A program made the position numbers and the translations under genes. Positions 1 to 5,426 of a stretch of 8,584 nt of DNA are shown in pieces (positions within the stretch are counted from its first letter, which is position 1; each line of letters starts with the position of its first letter). The notes under the pieces are model-generated. The model saw only the letters and a list, made by a program, of their open reading frames with translations. It did no database searches and was not told the origin of the DNA. Source of the DNA: Candidatus Avelusimicrobium alvi (GTDB lineage: Bacteria; Elusimicrobiota; Elusimicrobia; Elusimicrobiales; Elusimicrobiaceae); assembly GCA_002329395.1 (NCBI GenBank), contig DCTQ01000035.1, positions 1-8,584 on the forward strand, written 5' to 3'.

Positions 1-47
1 TAAGACAGGGGAAGCAAAGCCGCACACAGCAGCAAAATCCGTTTCAT
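1..47 (-). CDS. Partial secreted or membrane protein, N-terminal signal peptide only
   Basis: Only the first 15 codons are inside the window. They read MKRILLLCAALLPLS, a short positive start followed by a hydrophobic core, as in a Sec signal peptide. A Cys at residue 8 is too early for a lipobox, so a lipoprotein is not shown. There is no Shine-Dalgarno sequence before the ATG at 47-45. A TACAAT hexamer on the same strand (61-56) ends 8 bases before the ATG, which would place transcription initiation at about the start codon. The gene is divergent from the structured leader and lipoprotein to its right. Function cannot be stated because the mature protein lies outside the window. Confidence 0.6.
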   Translation of the reverse strand, partial: MKRILLLCAALLPLS

Positions 48-225
48 ATAATAATATTGTAACAAGATATCCCGCCCGACAAAATAATCCAATACCATTA
101 CATAAAACACAACCCAAAAATCACCACAAAGCGGATTTTTTTACTTGGAAAAACAAAAAGAGTAGCCAAGAGGCGGAAAAGTTTTTATAATAAATTATAT
201 TCAACATAAGGAGTTTTATATAAAA
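48..225. other. AT-rich intergenic region with no gene seen
   Basis: This stretch lies between two divergent transcription units and contains no convincing reading frame. It holds probable promoter elements for both sides. An AAGGAG at 208-213 resembles a ribosome binding site, but no ATG, GTG or TTG follows at a useful distance, so I do not call a leader peptide. A 5-base inverted repeat (CTTGG 144-148, CCAAG 166-170) is too short to interpret. Confidence 0.5.
186..191 (+). promoter_or_regulatory. Possible -10 box for the structured leader
   Basis: A perfect TATAAT lies about 35 bases before the first hairpin of the leader, which would put a transcription start near 198. No good -35 hexamer is visible 16 to 18 bases upstream, and the area is AT-rich, so chance matches are likely. 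Another -10-like hexamer (TATATT at 196-201) competes. Confidence 0.35.
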
Positions 226-471
226 ATAAGCCTTAAACGTGGCTTATATACAATTTGAATCTGTTTTTGGAACCGTATGAAGAATACGGTGCGCTGTTGG
301 GATACCAATGGCACATTCTGAGTCCAAAAACAGCCGATTTAGGCACAAAGTAAGCGGACTAATTACCCGGTTATTTTGTGCCGAGTGTTTGCCGCCCTTA
401 TGGGTGGCAAACCACGGCTGTTTATATTTGGGTTAGGGAAAATGGCTCAAATATAACAGCCGTTTTTGTTT
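226..471 (+). ncRNA. Highly structured RNA: candidate attenuator leader or small RNA, class unknown
   Basis: Seen directly as pairings. P0: 226-232 with 241-247. P1: 261-271 with 323-333, 11 bp without mismatch. P2: 272-278 with 284-290, loop GAAGA. P3: 291-300 with 305-314, one mismatch, loop GATA. P1, P2 and P3 form a three-way junction. P4: 342-353 with 371-382, 12 bp. P5: 387-397 with 402-412, 11 bp, loop TTAT. P6: the terminator, 415-432 with 446-462. An alternative stem of 9 bp pairs 328-336 with 415-423. It would enclose P4 and P5 in a second three-way junction, break the base of P1 and block the terminator. The strand carries AACAGCCG twice (329-336 and 455-462), both complementary to CGGCTGTT at 415-422. 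The layout matches a transcriptional attenuator, with P1 formed meaning OFF. A free-standing terminated sRNA is the other reading. I do not recognise a known riboswitch or housekeeping RNA motif. Confidence 0.6.
415..471 (+). terminator. Strong intrinsic terminator, possibly conditional
   Basis: An 8-bp GC-containing stem (415-422 with 455-462) continues after one bulged T (423) through 424-430 with 448-454, extended by G-T and G-C pairs. The loop lies roughly at 434-444. A T-rich tract (TTTTTGTTT, 463-471) follows directly. It ends 57 bases before the lipoprotein ATG, so transcription entering from the leader must pass it. Its left arm is the strand shared with the alternative antiterminator stem. 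Confidence 0.8.
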
Positions 472-515
472 CCCCATTTTTGCTTCTTGTTATAGTCTGA
501 GCCCGACAAAATAAT

Positions 516-521
516 AAGGAG
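516..521 (+). promoter_or_regulatory. Ribosome binding site of the lipoprotein gene
   Basis: AAGGAG lies 7 bases before the ATG at 529 and fixes that start. It lies outside every stem of the leader, so control by occlusion of this site is not suggested by the visible pairings. Confidence 0.75.
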
Positions 522-528
522 AATATAA

Positions 529-1050
529 ATGAAGAACTTAACAAGTCTGCTTGCAGTTTGCCTCATGCTTTGCGCCTGCTCATCCGTAGAATATCACAAT
601 GGAAAGAGAGGCGTTTATTTAGGAAATATAGAGGCTGTGGAAATTTTACCGTTGCAGGCGGAAGTGGAAGTAGAAAATACGGTCATCAGCGGGGTAGCTG
701 AATGCGAGCGCTGGTTTTGGTTTTTAACCAAAAAACCAGCTAAACAAACCTATGGCGTAAGTTTGCAGATACCTAACGGCAATTTTTCCCCCAATGCCTG
801 TACGCGTGGAGCCTTATATGACGCTTTGTCCAAAAATAATGCGCAATATATTTTTGCCCCGCGCTATACCGCTGTGAAAAAAGGAAACTGGTGTATTTTG
901 GGTCTTTGTTTGCACCAAGTAAACCAAATTATTGTAACTGGACAAAAAGCCAACATTAAACATGTACGCCAAACACAAGAAGACATTCTGGAACTCCGGC
1001 GGAAATCGCCCTATATCAAAGATACTTCCGCCGTTATCCATATTCAGTAA
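529..1050 (+). CDS. Small lipoprotein of unknown function
   Basis: The 173-residue product begins with a lipoprotein signal peptide. The hydrophobic core is residues 4-14 and the lipobox is LCAC with the lipidated Cys at 17, followed by Ser-Ser. Asp is absent at +2, so by the E. coli rule the protein would go to the outer membrane. The mature part has a stretch around residues 93-145 (ALYDALSKNNAQYIFAPRY, then a beta strand ending VTGQKANI). It resembles the repeated alpha-beta pattern of small TRL-like lipoproteins, but this is an impression only. Cys 80 and 92 and Cys 122 and 126 could pair in the periplasm. The gene is 12 bases upstream of an outer-membrane barrel gene and likely shares its transcript, behind the structured leader and terminator. 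It looks more AT-rich than the genes to the right. No function is assigned. Confidence 0.75.
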   Translation: MKNLTSLLAVCLMLCACSSVEYHNGKRGVYLGNIEAVEILPLQAEVEVENTVISGVAECERWFWFLTKKPAKQTYGVSLQIPNGNFSPNACTRGALYDALSKNNAQYIFAPRYTAVKKGNWCILGLCLHQVNQIIVTGQKANIKHVRQTQEDILELRRKSPYIKDTSAVIHIQ

Positions 1051-1062
1051 ACGGAGTCCTGT

Positions 1063-2031
1063 ATGAAAAAATACTTTTTATGCCTGCTGACCTTGTGCTG
1101 GGTTGCGGCGGGAGGCAGTGCAGCCCAGCTCTGCCATGATTTTGACGCGGATATGAACCTGATTACGGTGGATTGTATGACGGGAAAACGCATTATCACC
1201 GCAGAGGATAAAGCCCGGGTGGCCCAAGCCAAACAAGAAGCTGCCGATAAACAACGCCGCGCAGCCGAAAAAACCCGGCAGACGCGTATCCGCCAGGCGG
1301 AAGCCGAACAAAAGAAAATAGAAAAAGCTATTGAAAAACGTAAAAAAGAATTAGCCCAGCAACGCCAAAAACAGGCGCAACAGCCTAAACGCGTACAGAT
1401 AGACGGCAAAACCTATTATTTGACGGAACAAGCCCATTCCGGCAACGGTTCCGCTATCCGTGCAGGCGAGTGGATGTTATCCGTTTATGGCGGAGCCGGG
1501 ACTTATCTAAGCGGTAAAGTACAAACAGGACAGACTCAAATTAACGCCAAGCAGGTGGTACTTTGGAGCGGCGGGCTGTCAGGAATGTATTTTCTAAATT
1601 CATATTTTGGGATAGGCTTAGGCTTGGAAACAGACCAAGCCCCCGAATCTGACCGACAAGGCACGTCCTATTCTTATTATGGGAAGTCCACGTCTAAGGT
1701 ATCGTTATATAAAGCTATGCTGCTGGGCCGCTTAAACCTCAATCCCGCCCATCCCGTGCGGTTATACGTACCGTTTGGGATTGGGTATGGTTATGTGCAG
1801 GATAAGCAAACCCATACGGAGTATGTCTATAATGGCATGTATACTTCCGCTGTCAATAATAATGCTACACATACGGATTCTACACTTGTGTACTTTGCGG
1901 GGCTGGGGTTGGAATTTGATTTAACCGCCACGGTCTCTTTAGGGTTGGAGGGGCAGTATAATCGGTTTGAATATGCCCACGAAACCTTTGCCTATGTAAA
2001 TGGTCTGGCCAAAGTAAATATTAAGTTTTAA
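1063..2031 (+). CDS. Outer-membrane beta-barrel protein with periplasmic coiled coil
   Basis: The 322-residue product has a Sec signal peptide with probable cleavage after Ala20. Residues 24-45 hold two cysteines (24, 38) that could bridge. Residues 47-107 are a strongly charged Lys/Gln/Glu/Arg/Ala-rich helix, probably a coiled coil. From about 135 to the end, alternating amphipathic strands separated by turns fit an eight-stranded OmpA-like barrel: about 135-149, 163-178, 181-190, 213-228, 231-249, 272-287, 290-304 and 311-322. The last residue is Phe, the usual BAM recognition ending. GGAG at 1053-1056 sits 6 bases before the ATG. It follows the lipoprotein by 12 bases and is closed by the terminator at 2045-2073, so the two probably form one operon. 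The helix could reach toward peptidoglycan, but this is inference. There is no OmpA C-terminal peptidoglycan-binding domain. The precise role is unknown. Confidence 0.8.
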   Translation: MKKYFLCLLTLCWVAAGGSAAQLCHDFDADMNLITVDCMTGKRIITAEDKARVAQAKQEAADKQRRAAEKTRQTRIRQAEAEQKKIEKAIEKRKKELAQQRQKQAQQPKRVQIDGKTYYLTEQAHSGNGSAIRAGEWMLSVYGGAGTYLSGKVQTGQTQINAKQVVLWSGGLSGMYFLNSYFGIGLGLETDQAPESDRQGTSYSYYGKSTSKVSLYKAMLLGRLNLNPAHPVRLYVPFGIGYGYVQDKQTHTEYVYNGMYTSAVNNNATHTDSTLVYFAGLGLEFDLTATVSLGLEGQYNRFEYAHETFAYVNGLAKVNIKF

Positions 2032-2044
2032 CCGCCTTTAAACC

Positions 2045-2073
2045 AAAAACCCGCCTATCAAGGCGGGTTTTTT
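2045..2073 (+). terminator. Intrinsic terminator after the barrel gene
   Basis: Stem CCCGCC/GGCGGG (2050-2055 with 2062-2067) has a 6-base loop and A/T flanks that extend the pairing, followed by a run of six T. It starts 13 bases after the stop codon. The A run on the left means it could also act on the minus strand. Confidence 0.85.
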
Positions 2074-2080
2074 GCTATAT

Positions 2081-2107
2081 AATAAAAAATCCGCTGAAAA
2101 GCGGATT
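2081..2107 (-). terminator. Intrinsic terminator after tRNA-Leu
   Basis: On the minus strand an 8-bp stem (2107-2100 with 2095-2088) with a TTTC loop is followed by a T-rich tract (2087-2081). It begins 11 bases after the tRNA 3' end. Confidence 0.75.
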
Positions 2108-2118
2108 CTATTAAAAAG

Positions 2119-2202
2119 TACCGGGGAAGGGACTTGAACCCTTAAGCCCGAAAGGGCAATGGTTTTTGAGACCATCCTGTATACCAATTCCAGCACCCCG
2201 GC
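2119..2202 (-). tRNA. tRNA-Leu (anticodon CAA)
   Basis: Read on the minus strand. The acceptor stem pairs GCCGGGG (2202-2196) with CCCCGGT (2126-2120); the first pair is a G-U wobble and the discriminator is A (2119). The D-loop contains the GG pair. The anticodon stem ATGGT/ACCAT surrounds the loop CTCAAAA, giving anticodon CAA (2168-2166), which reads the Leu codon TTG. A long variable arm (GCCC, loop TTTC, GGGC) marks a class II tRNA and supports Leu. The T arm is AAGGG TTCAAGT CCCTT. CCA is not encoded. A TAAAAT at 2225-2220 is a possible -10, giving a leader of about 10 bases; no good -35 is seen. Confidence 0.95.
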
Positions 2203-2362
2203 ATTAAATCTATATATTTATTTTAGCAAATTTTCACATAAAATAAAATTCTTCCGCCCTATGCCCCCGCACCCCTAAAAAGGCCTCCCCCGCTCTGCCC
2301 GCAGGCGGCAGCCCCGTATACAAGCGGATATCCGTCCTCTGTCCCGTTCTCTCCGCACTACC

Positions 2363-2392
2363 AAAAAAACGCCGCCCCAAAAAGAGGCGGCG
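2363..2392 (-). terminator. Intrinsic terminator of the four-gene operon
   Basis: On the minus strand a 7-bp all-GC stem (2392-2386 with 2376-2370) encloses a T-rich loop and is followed by seven T (2369-2363). It lies 20 bases after the kinase stop codon. Confidence 0.85.
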
Positions 2393-2412
2393 CCAGCTCA
2401 CAAAAAGCACTT

Positions 2413-3321
2413 TTAAAACTTCAGCATAGACGTATATTCTTTTAACCGTTTGTTAATGTCGCGCTGAGTTAAAGAAGCCAACCGCTCCACGCTAAACGAT
2501 TCAATGGTAAACGAAGCCATCACGTTGCCAATCATCATCGCGCGTTTAATGGCGTTTAAGCTGTTCCAGTTTTTTAAACTCGCCAGGTAGCCGGTAAACC
2601 CGCCGCCGAAAGTGTCGCCCGCGCCGGTAGTATCGTGCACGTGCTCCAAAATATAAGGCGGCAGCTGGGCAATGCCCTTTTTGCTGACGAGCATCGCGCC
2701 GTTGGAACCGAGCTTAATCACTACATACTTCACGCCCTTTTCCAGCAGCATGCGCCCCGCTTTAATCAGGTTGTATTCCCCGGTCAGCTGGCGCGCTTCG
2801 GTTTCGTTTAAAAAGAAAATATCAATCCGCTTAACCACTTCCAACAGCGCGCTTTTTTTGGAAGAAATCCAATAATTCATCGTATCGCACGCCACCAGCC
2901 GCGGCTTTTTAACCTGCTTTAAGACGGAAAGCTGGAGCTCCGGATCAATGTTGGCGAGAAAAACGGCTTTGGCGTTTTTCTGCTCTTCAGTCAGCACCGG
3001 GTTAAAATCCTGGAATACGTTTAAATCCGTAAACTGGGTAACGGCGGTATTGAAATCTTTATCATAACTGCCGCCCCAGTGGAACGTTTTGCCTTTTTTC
3101 ACTTCCAGGCCCGCCAAGTTTACCTTGCGCTTGATAAAAGGCGCGCGGTCCTCGTCGGTAAAATCGGTGCCCACCACGGCCACCACACACGGGCTGGCGA
3201 AATAGCTCGCGCAGACCGAGGCGTAGCTGGCCGCACCGCCCAGCACGCGTTTGACGCGTCCGTTGGCGTTTTCAATGGTGTCAAAAGCGACGGATCCCAC
3301 TACCAATACTTCGTTATTCAC
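2413..3321 (-). CDS. PfkB-family carbohydrate kinase
   Basis: The 302-residue product is a complete ribokinase/PfkB fold, which transfers phosphate from ATP to a sugar or nucleoside hydroxyl in the cytoplasm. The N-terminus is the usual first strand (VLVVGSVAFD, 5-14). A GG pair at 28-29 lies in the substrate-side motif. NETE at 172-175 is the family's Mg/phosphate motif. The signature DTTGAGDTFGGGF (230-242) holds the anion-hole glycines and the catalytic base Asp236. The length is typical. The start codon is GTG (3321-3319), with AGGA 7 bases upstream inside the end of the preceding gene. The gap to that gene is only 3 bases, so translation is probably coupled. The substrate is not evident: ribokinase, adenosine kinase and fructokinase types cannot be separated by eye. 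It is the last gene of an envelope-related operon, where a cytoplasmic sugar kinase is not an obvious partner. Confidence 0.85.
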   Translation of the reverse strand: MNNEVLVVGSVAFDTIENANGRVKRVLGGAASYASVCASYFASPCVVAVVGTDFTDEDRAPFIKRKVNLAGLEVKKGKTFHWGGSYDKDFNTAVTQFTDLNVFQDFNPVLTEEQKNAKAVFLANIDPELQLSVLKQVKKPRLVACDTMNYWISSKKSALLEVVKRIDIFFLNETEARQLTGEYNLIKAGRMLLEKGVKYVVIKLGSNGAMLVSKKGIAQLPPYILEHVHDTTGAGDTFGGGFTGYLASLKNWNSLNAIKRAMMIGNVMASFTIESFSVERLASLTQRDINKRLKEYTSMLKF

Positions 3322-3324
3322 GCG

Positions 3325-4008
3325 TTAGTCCTGTAAAAAAGTTTTGATTTCCACTTCGTTGTTGAACTGGTCAAAAAACGCCTTTTGGGCGGTTTCCATT
3401 TTCGTGTCCATCAACTGTGCGGCGAAGTCCGCCTTGTTTTCGTCAAAATTTTTCAAATTGCCGTGCTGCACTTTATACGCGTGCTTGATTTCTTCGGGCG
3501 TGAGTTTATAAAAAGAATACAGCACGCCGCGGAAGCGGTCCGCCAGTTTGCCCTTGCGCAGCTGCGCTTCAAACTCTGCCGGGGTCAATCCCACGGAGCG
3601 TTTCAGCGCGTATTCGTAAGCGGTTTTGTTGAACTGTCCGTTTTGGGCGAAGAAGGGCGAAGTCTGGATATCGTAGGCCACCTCGTAGTCGGACACTTCC
3701 AGCCCGGCTTTGTGCGCGGCCTGGTTTAACACTTCCTCGCTGATCAGCGCGGCCAACAGCTGCTGGCGCAGGTATTTCATCATATCTTCGTCCACGTCCA
3801 CGCCCTGGTTGCGAAGCGCGCGGGCGCGGTCTTCGGTTACGCGGTACAGTTCGCGGTAAGTAATGTCGGCCGAGCCCACCTGCGCGGCGGTGCTGCTGAA
3901 GTTGCCGCGGCGGTACGCATCCGCCCCCAGGTATACGATACTGCCCAGGAAAAACGCCAGCGTGATGATAAGAATGACTTTTTTGTATTTAATCAGAAAC
4001 GAAATCAT
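3325..4008 (-). CDS. Membrane-anchored SurA/PpiD N-terminal-domain protein without PPIase domain
   Basis: The 227-residue product has a short basic cytoplasmic start, one transmembrane helix (about 9-28) and a periplasmic helical part. Residues 42-165 fit the SurA_N/PpiD chaperone fold: a strand with GSADITYREL, then helices including LRQQLLAALISEEVLNQAA and a FFAQNGQFNKTAYEYAL loop typical of this family. The parvulin domain expected next is absent. After the Leu-Thr-Pro-Glu-Glu-Ile helix (169-177), about ten residues lead straight to a C-terminal helix like the one that follows the PPIase in PpiD. It should therefore act as a chaperone or holdase for proteins emerging in the periplasm, not as an isomerase. 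GGGAG lies 9 bases upstream of the ATG. It sits 18 bases after the bactofilin gene and 3 bases before the kinase gene. The start and family are fairly sure; the role in this operon is inferred. Confidence 0.75.
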   Translation of the reverse strand: MISFLIKYKKVILIITLAFFLGSIVYLGADAYRRGNFSSTAAQVGSADITYRELYRVTEDRARALRNQGVDVDEDMMKYLRQQLLAALISEEVLNQAAHKAGLEVSDYEVAYDIQTSPFFAQNGQFNKTAYEYALKRSVGLTPAEFEAQLRKGKLADRFRGVLYSFYKLTPEEIKHAYKVQHGNLKNFDENKADFAAQLMDTKMETAQKAFFDQFNNEVEIKTFLQD

Positions 4009-4026
4009 ATGGAAAAACTCCCGTTG

Positions 4027-4425
4027 TTATTTGTCTTCTTCGTCTTTGTCTTTTTTGGCGGCGTCTTCTTCCGTCCCGCCGCCGATGACGCACTGTCCGT
4101 CAATGCGCCCGCCTTCTTCCACAATCATTTTTTTGGCGCGGATATCGCCCTTAATGGAAGCGGCGGCCAGCACTTCAAGCATTTCGGCGCAGACGTTGCC
4201 TTCAATCACGCCTCCGCACACGACGATTTCCGCCGTTACGTCGCCCACGATTTTGCCGTCCGTCCCCACGATAACGTGGCGGGCGTTGTCCACGGAGCCT
4301 TCCAGGGTGCCGTCCACGCGCAGGGAACCCTGCACGCTAAGCGTGCCCTGAAAATAACACTCCGCACTGACTACGGAAAAATGTTCGCCGGACGAGAAAT
4401 CCGAGTCCTTCTTTAAAAATCCCAT
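4027..4425 (-). CDS. Bactofilin (polymer-forming cytoskeletal protein)
   Basis: The 132-residue product has a short N-terminal tail (1-15), a beta-helix core (about 16-115) of regularly spaced Gly/Val/Ile turns (LRVDGTLEGSV, VIVGTDGKIVGDV, IVVCGGVIEGNV, IKGDIRAKKM, VEEGGRIDG), and an acidic-lysine tail. This is the DUF583/bactofilin pattern. Bactofilins form nucleotide-independent filaments and localise peptidoglycan enzymes. The start at 4425 is chosen because AGGAGG (4437-4432) lies 6 bases upstream; the in-frame extension to 4488 overlaps the peptidase gene and lacks bactofilin character. It lies 17 bases after the M23 peptidase gene, the same order as bactofilin modules with LmdC-type peptidases. 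Helicobacter CcmA and Hyphomonas BacA work with partner M23 peptidases in cell shape. A similar function is inferred here. Confidence 0.9.
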   Translation of the reverse strand: MGFLKKDSDFSSGEHFSVVSAECYFQGTLSVQGSLRVDGTLEGSVDNARHVIVGTDGKIVGDVTAEIVVCGGVIEGNVCAEMLEVLAAASIKGDIRAKKMIVEEGGRIDGQCVIGGGTEEDAAKKDKDEEDK

Positions 4426-4431
4426 AAACGT

Positions 4432-4437
4432 CCTCCT
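4432..4437 (-). promoter_or_regulatory. Strong ribosome binding site deciding the bactofilin start
   Basis: AGGAGG on the minus strand, 6 bases before the ATG at 4425, in the 17-base gap after the peptidase stop. It is the best Shine-Dalgarno match in the window, which suggests bactofilin is translated at a higher rate than its neighbours. Confidence 0.85.
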
Positions 4438-4442
4438 TAGGT

Positions 4443-5363
4443 TTACTTGAAATAGTCCCGCGGATTGACGGCCTGGCCGTCTTTCCATACTTCGTAATGC
4501 AAATGCGTGCCGGTAGAACGGCCGCTGGAGCCCATCGTGGCGATTTTGTCGCCGCGTTTTACCACATCGCCCGCTTTAACGCGGATAAGCGTGGTGTGGG
4601 CGTAAAGCGTGGAATACCCAAAACCGTGGTCCACCAAAATGGCCTGCCCGTAGCTGGGCACCCATCCCGCGTGGCGCACAACGCCGTCCGCGGTTACCAC
4701 AATCGGGCTGTCGGGCTTGCCCGCAAAATCAACGCCGTTGTGCCGCTTGGTGGAACGGCGGCCGAACGGATCTAAGCGGTAGCCGAAGCCGGAGCTGATC
4801 CGTGCGGTGGACGGGCGGATGGACGGCGTGGAGTTTAACCCCTCGCGGCGGTTGGCAAAATACCAGGCGATTTCCTGAAAGCTGGCCAGCCGCGTTTTGG
4901 CGGCATCCTCAATAGAATCAATGTAATGGTCAAATTCGTCGGTGTCCAAATCTTTCAGGTCCTGCCCCAGCATCGCTTTAAAGCGGGCGTCTTCTTTTTC
5001 TTTGGCTTCTTCCCAGCCTTTGGGCAGGTTGATAAATTTACCGCCGGGCATACCCAGCATTTGACGCATTTGGGTGTCGGTGGTGCGGGTGAGCTCCAGG
5101 TATTTGCGGCCGCGTTCCAGTTCGTCGGCGATAAGCTTCATTTTCACGCGCATTAAATTATTGTCGGCCTTGGTAATATTATAGTCGTACGCGCGGATAA
5201 AAAACAGGAACCCGCACAACGTAACGAGCAGCCACAATACAAACACCAGCACGAGCGTAAGCACGCGCACTTTGAATTTTTTGGAAGACCCCAGGCGCGG
5301 CATAATCAGAATGTCCACGCGCTCGCCCAGCAGTCTTGCCAAAGAATTGATTAATTTACCCAT
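4443..5363 (-). CDS. Membrane-anchored M23 (LytM) peptidoglycan endopeptidase
   Basis: The 306-residue product has a cytoplasmic N-terminal tail of about 32 residues, one transmembrane helix (about 33-56), a periplasmic helical linker (62-170) and a C-terminal LytM domain (about 185-303). Zinc ligands are present: HNGVD gives His208 and Asp212, and HLH gives His287 and His289; His256 in YAH is the further active-site His. The SSGFGYRLDP and GRSTGTHLHYEVW blocks are typical of the family. It should be an active zinc endopeptidase cutting stem-peptide cross-links. The architecture (cytoplasmic tail, single helix, coiled linker, LytM) and the bactofilin gene next to it match LmdC-type partners, whose tail contacts bactofilin. 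The C-terminal 'NPRDYFK' is also typical. There is no clear Shine-Dalgarno before the ATG; an extended -10 lies directly upstream. It is the first gene of the operon. Confidence 0.92.
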   Translation of the reverse strand: MGKLINSLARLLGERVDILIMPRLGSSKKFKVRVLTLVLVFVLWLLVTLCGFLFFIRAYDYNITKADNNLMRVKMKLIADELERGRKYLELTRTTDTQMRQMLGMPGGKFINLPKGWEEAKEKEDARFKAMLGQDLKDLDTDEFDHYIDSIEDAAKTRLASFQEIAWYFANRREGLNSTPSIRPSTARISSGFGYRLDPFGRRSTKRHNGVDFAGKPDSPIVVTADGVVRHAGWVPSYGQAILVDHGFGYSTLYAHTTLIRVKAGDVVKRGDKIATMGSSGRSTGTHLHYEVWKDGQAVNPRDYFK

Positions 5364-5370
5364 CTTTTGT

Positions 5371-5379
5371 ATTCTATCA
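5371..5379 (-). promoter_or_regulatory. Extended -10 promoter for the M23-bactofilin operon
   Basis: On the minus strand TGATAGAAT (5379-5371) matches the extended -10 form TGnTAnnnT. Only 7 bases (5370-5364) separate it from the ATG at 5363, so transcription would begin at or next to the start codon. No -35 is visible, which fits extended -10 promoters. The gene also lacks a Shine-Dalgarno sequence, so a leaderless mRNA is possible. Confidence 0.45.
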
Positions 5380-5426
5380 TATACAAAGCCCGCAAGGGCG
5401 GATTTAACGCCGTTACAGGAGAAAAA

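Noticed and set aside
201..240. Leader peptide after AAGGAG at 208-213
   Set aside because: No ATG, GTG or TTG follows at a usable spacing.
399..420. T-box-like stretch (GGGTGGCAAACCACGG) before a terminator
   Set aside because: It resembles the T-box core but carries extra bases, is mostly locked in the perfect P5 hairpin, lacks a T-box stem I, and no synthetase or amino-acid gene follows.
226..471. 6S RNA, tmRNA, RNase P RNA, SRP RNA or retron ncRNA
   Set aside because: 6S is a single long rod with paired ends, which this is not. I see none of the conserved core sequences of tmRNA, RNase P or SRP RNA, and no reverse transcriptase gene is present for a retron.
1044..1409. Open frame on the minus strand opposite the barrel gene
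   Set aside because: It is antisense to a gene with a signal peptide, a barrel pattern and a ribosome site, and its Cys/Ala/Arg/Ser-rich composition is that of a shadow frame.
2280..2340. GC-rich inverted repeat CTGCC/GGCAG near 2295-2312 as a regulatory RNA or repeat element
   Set aside because: The stem is only 5 bp with a GC-rich loop, there is no T tract, and it lies between a terminator and the tRNA promoter region, so chance is enough.
4426..4488. Upstream start for bactofilin (21 extra residues)
   Set aside because: It would overlap the peptidase gene and ignore the AGGAGG 6 bases before the ATG at 4425.
5367..5426. Upstream start for the thioredoxin-like lipoprotein
   Set aside because: It lies in the promoter region, has no ribosome site, and would bury the signal peptide.
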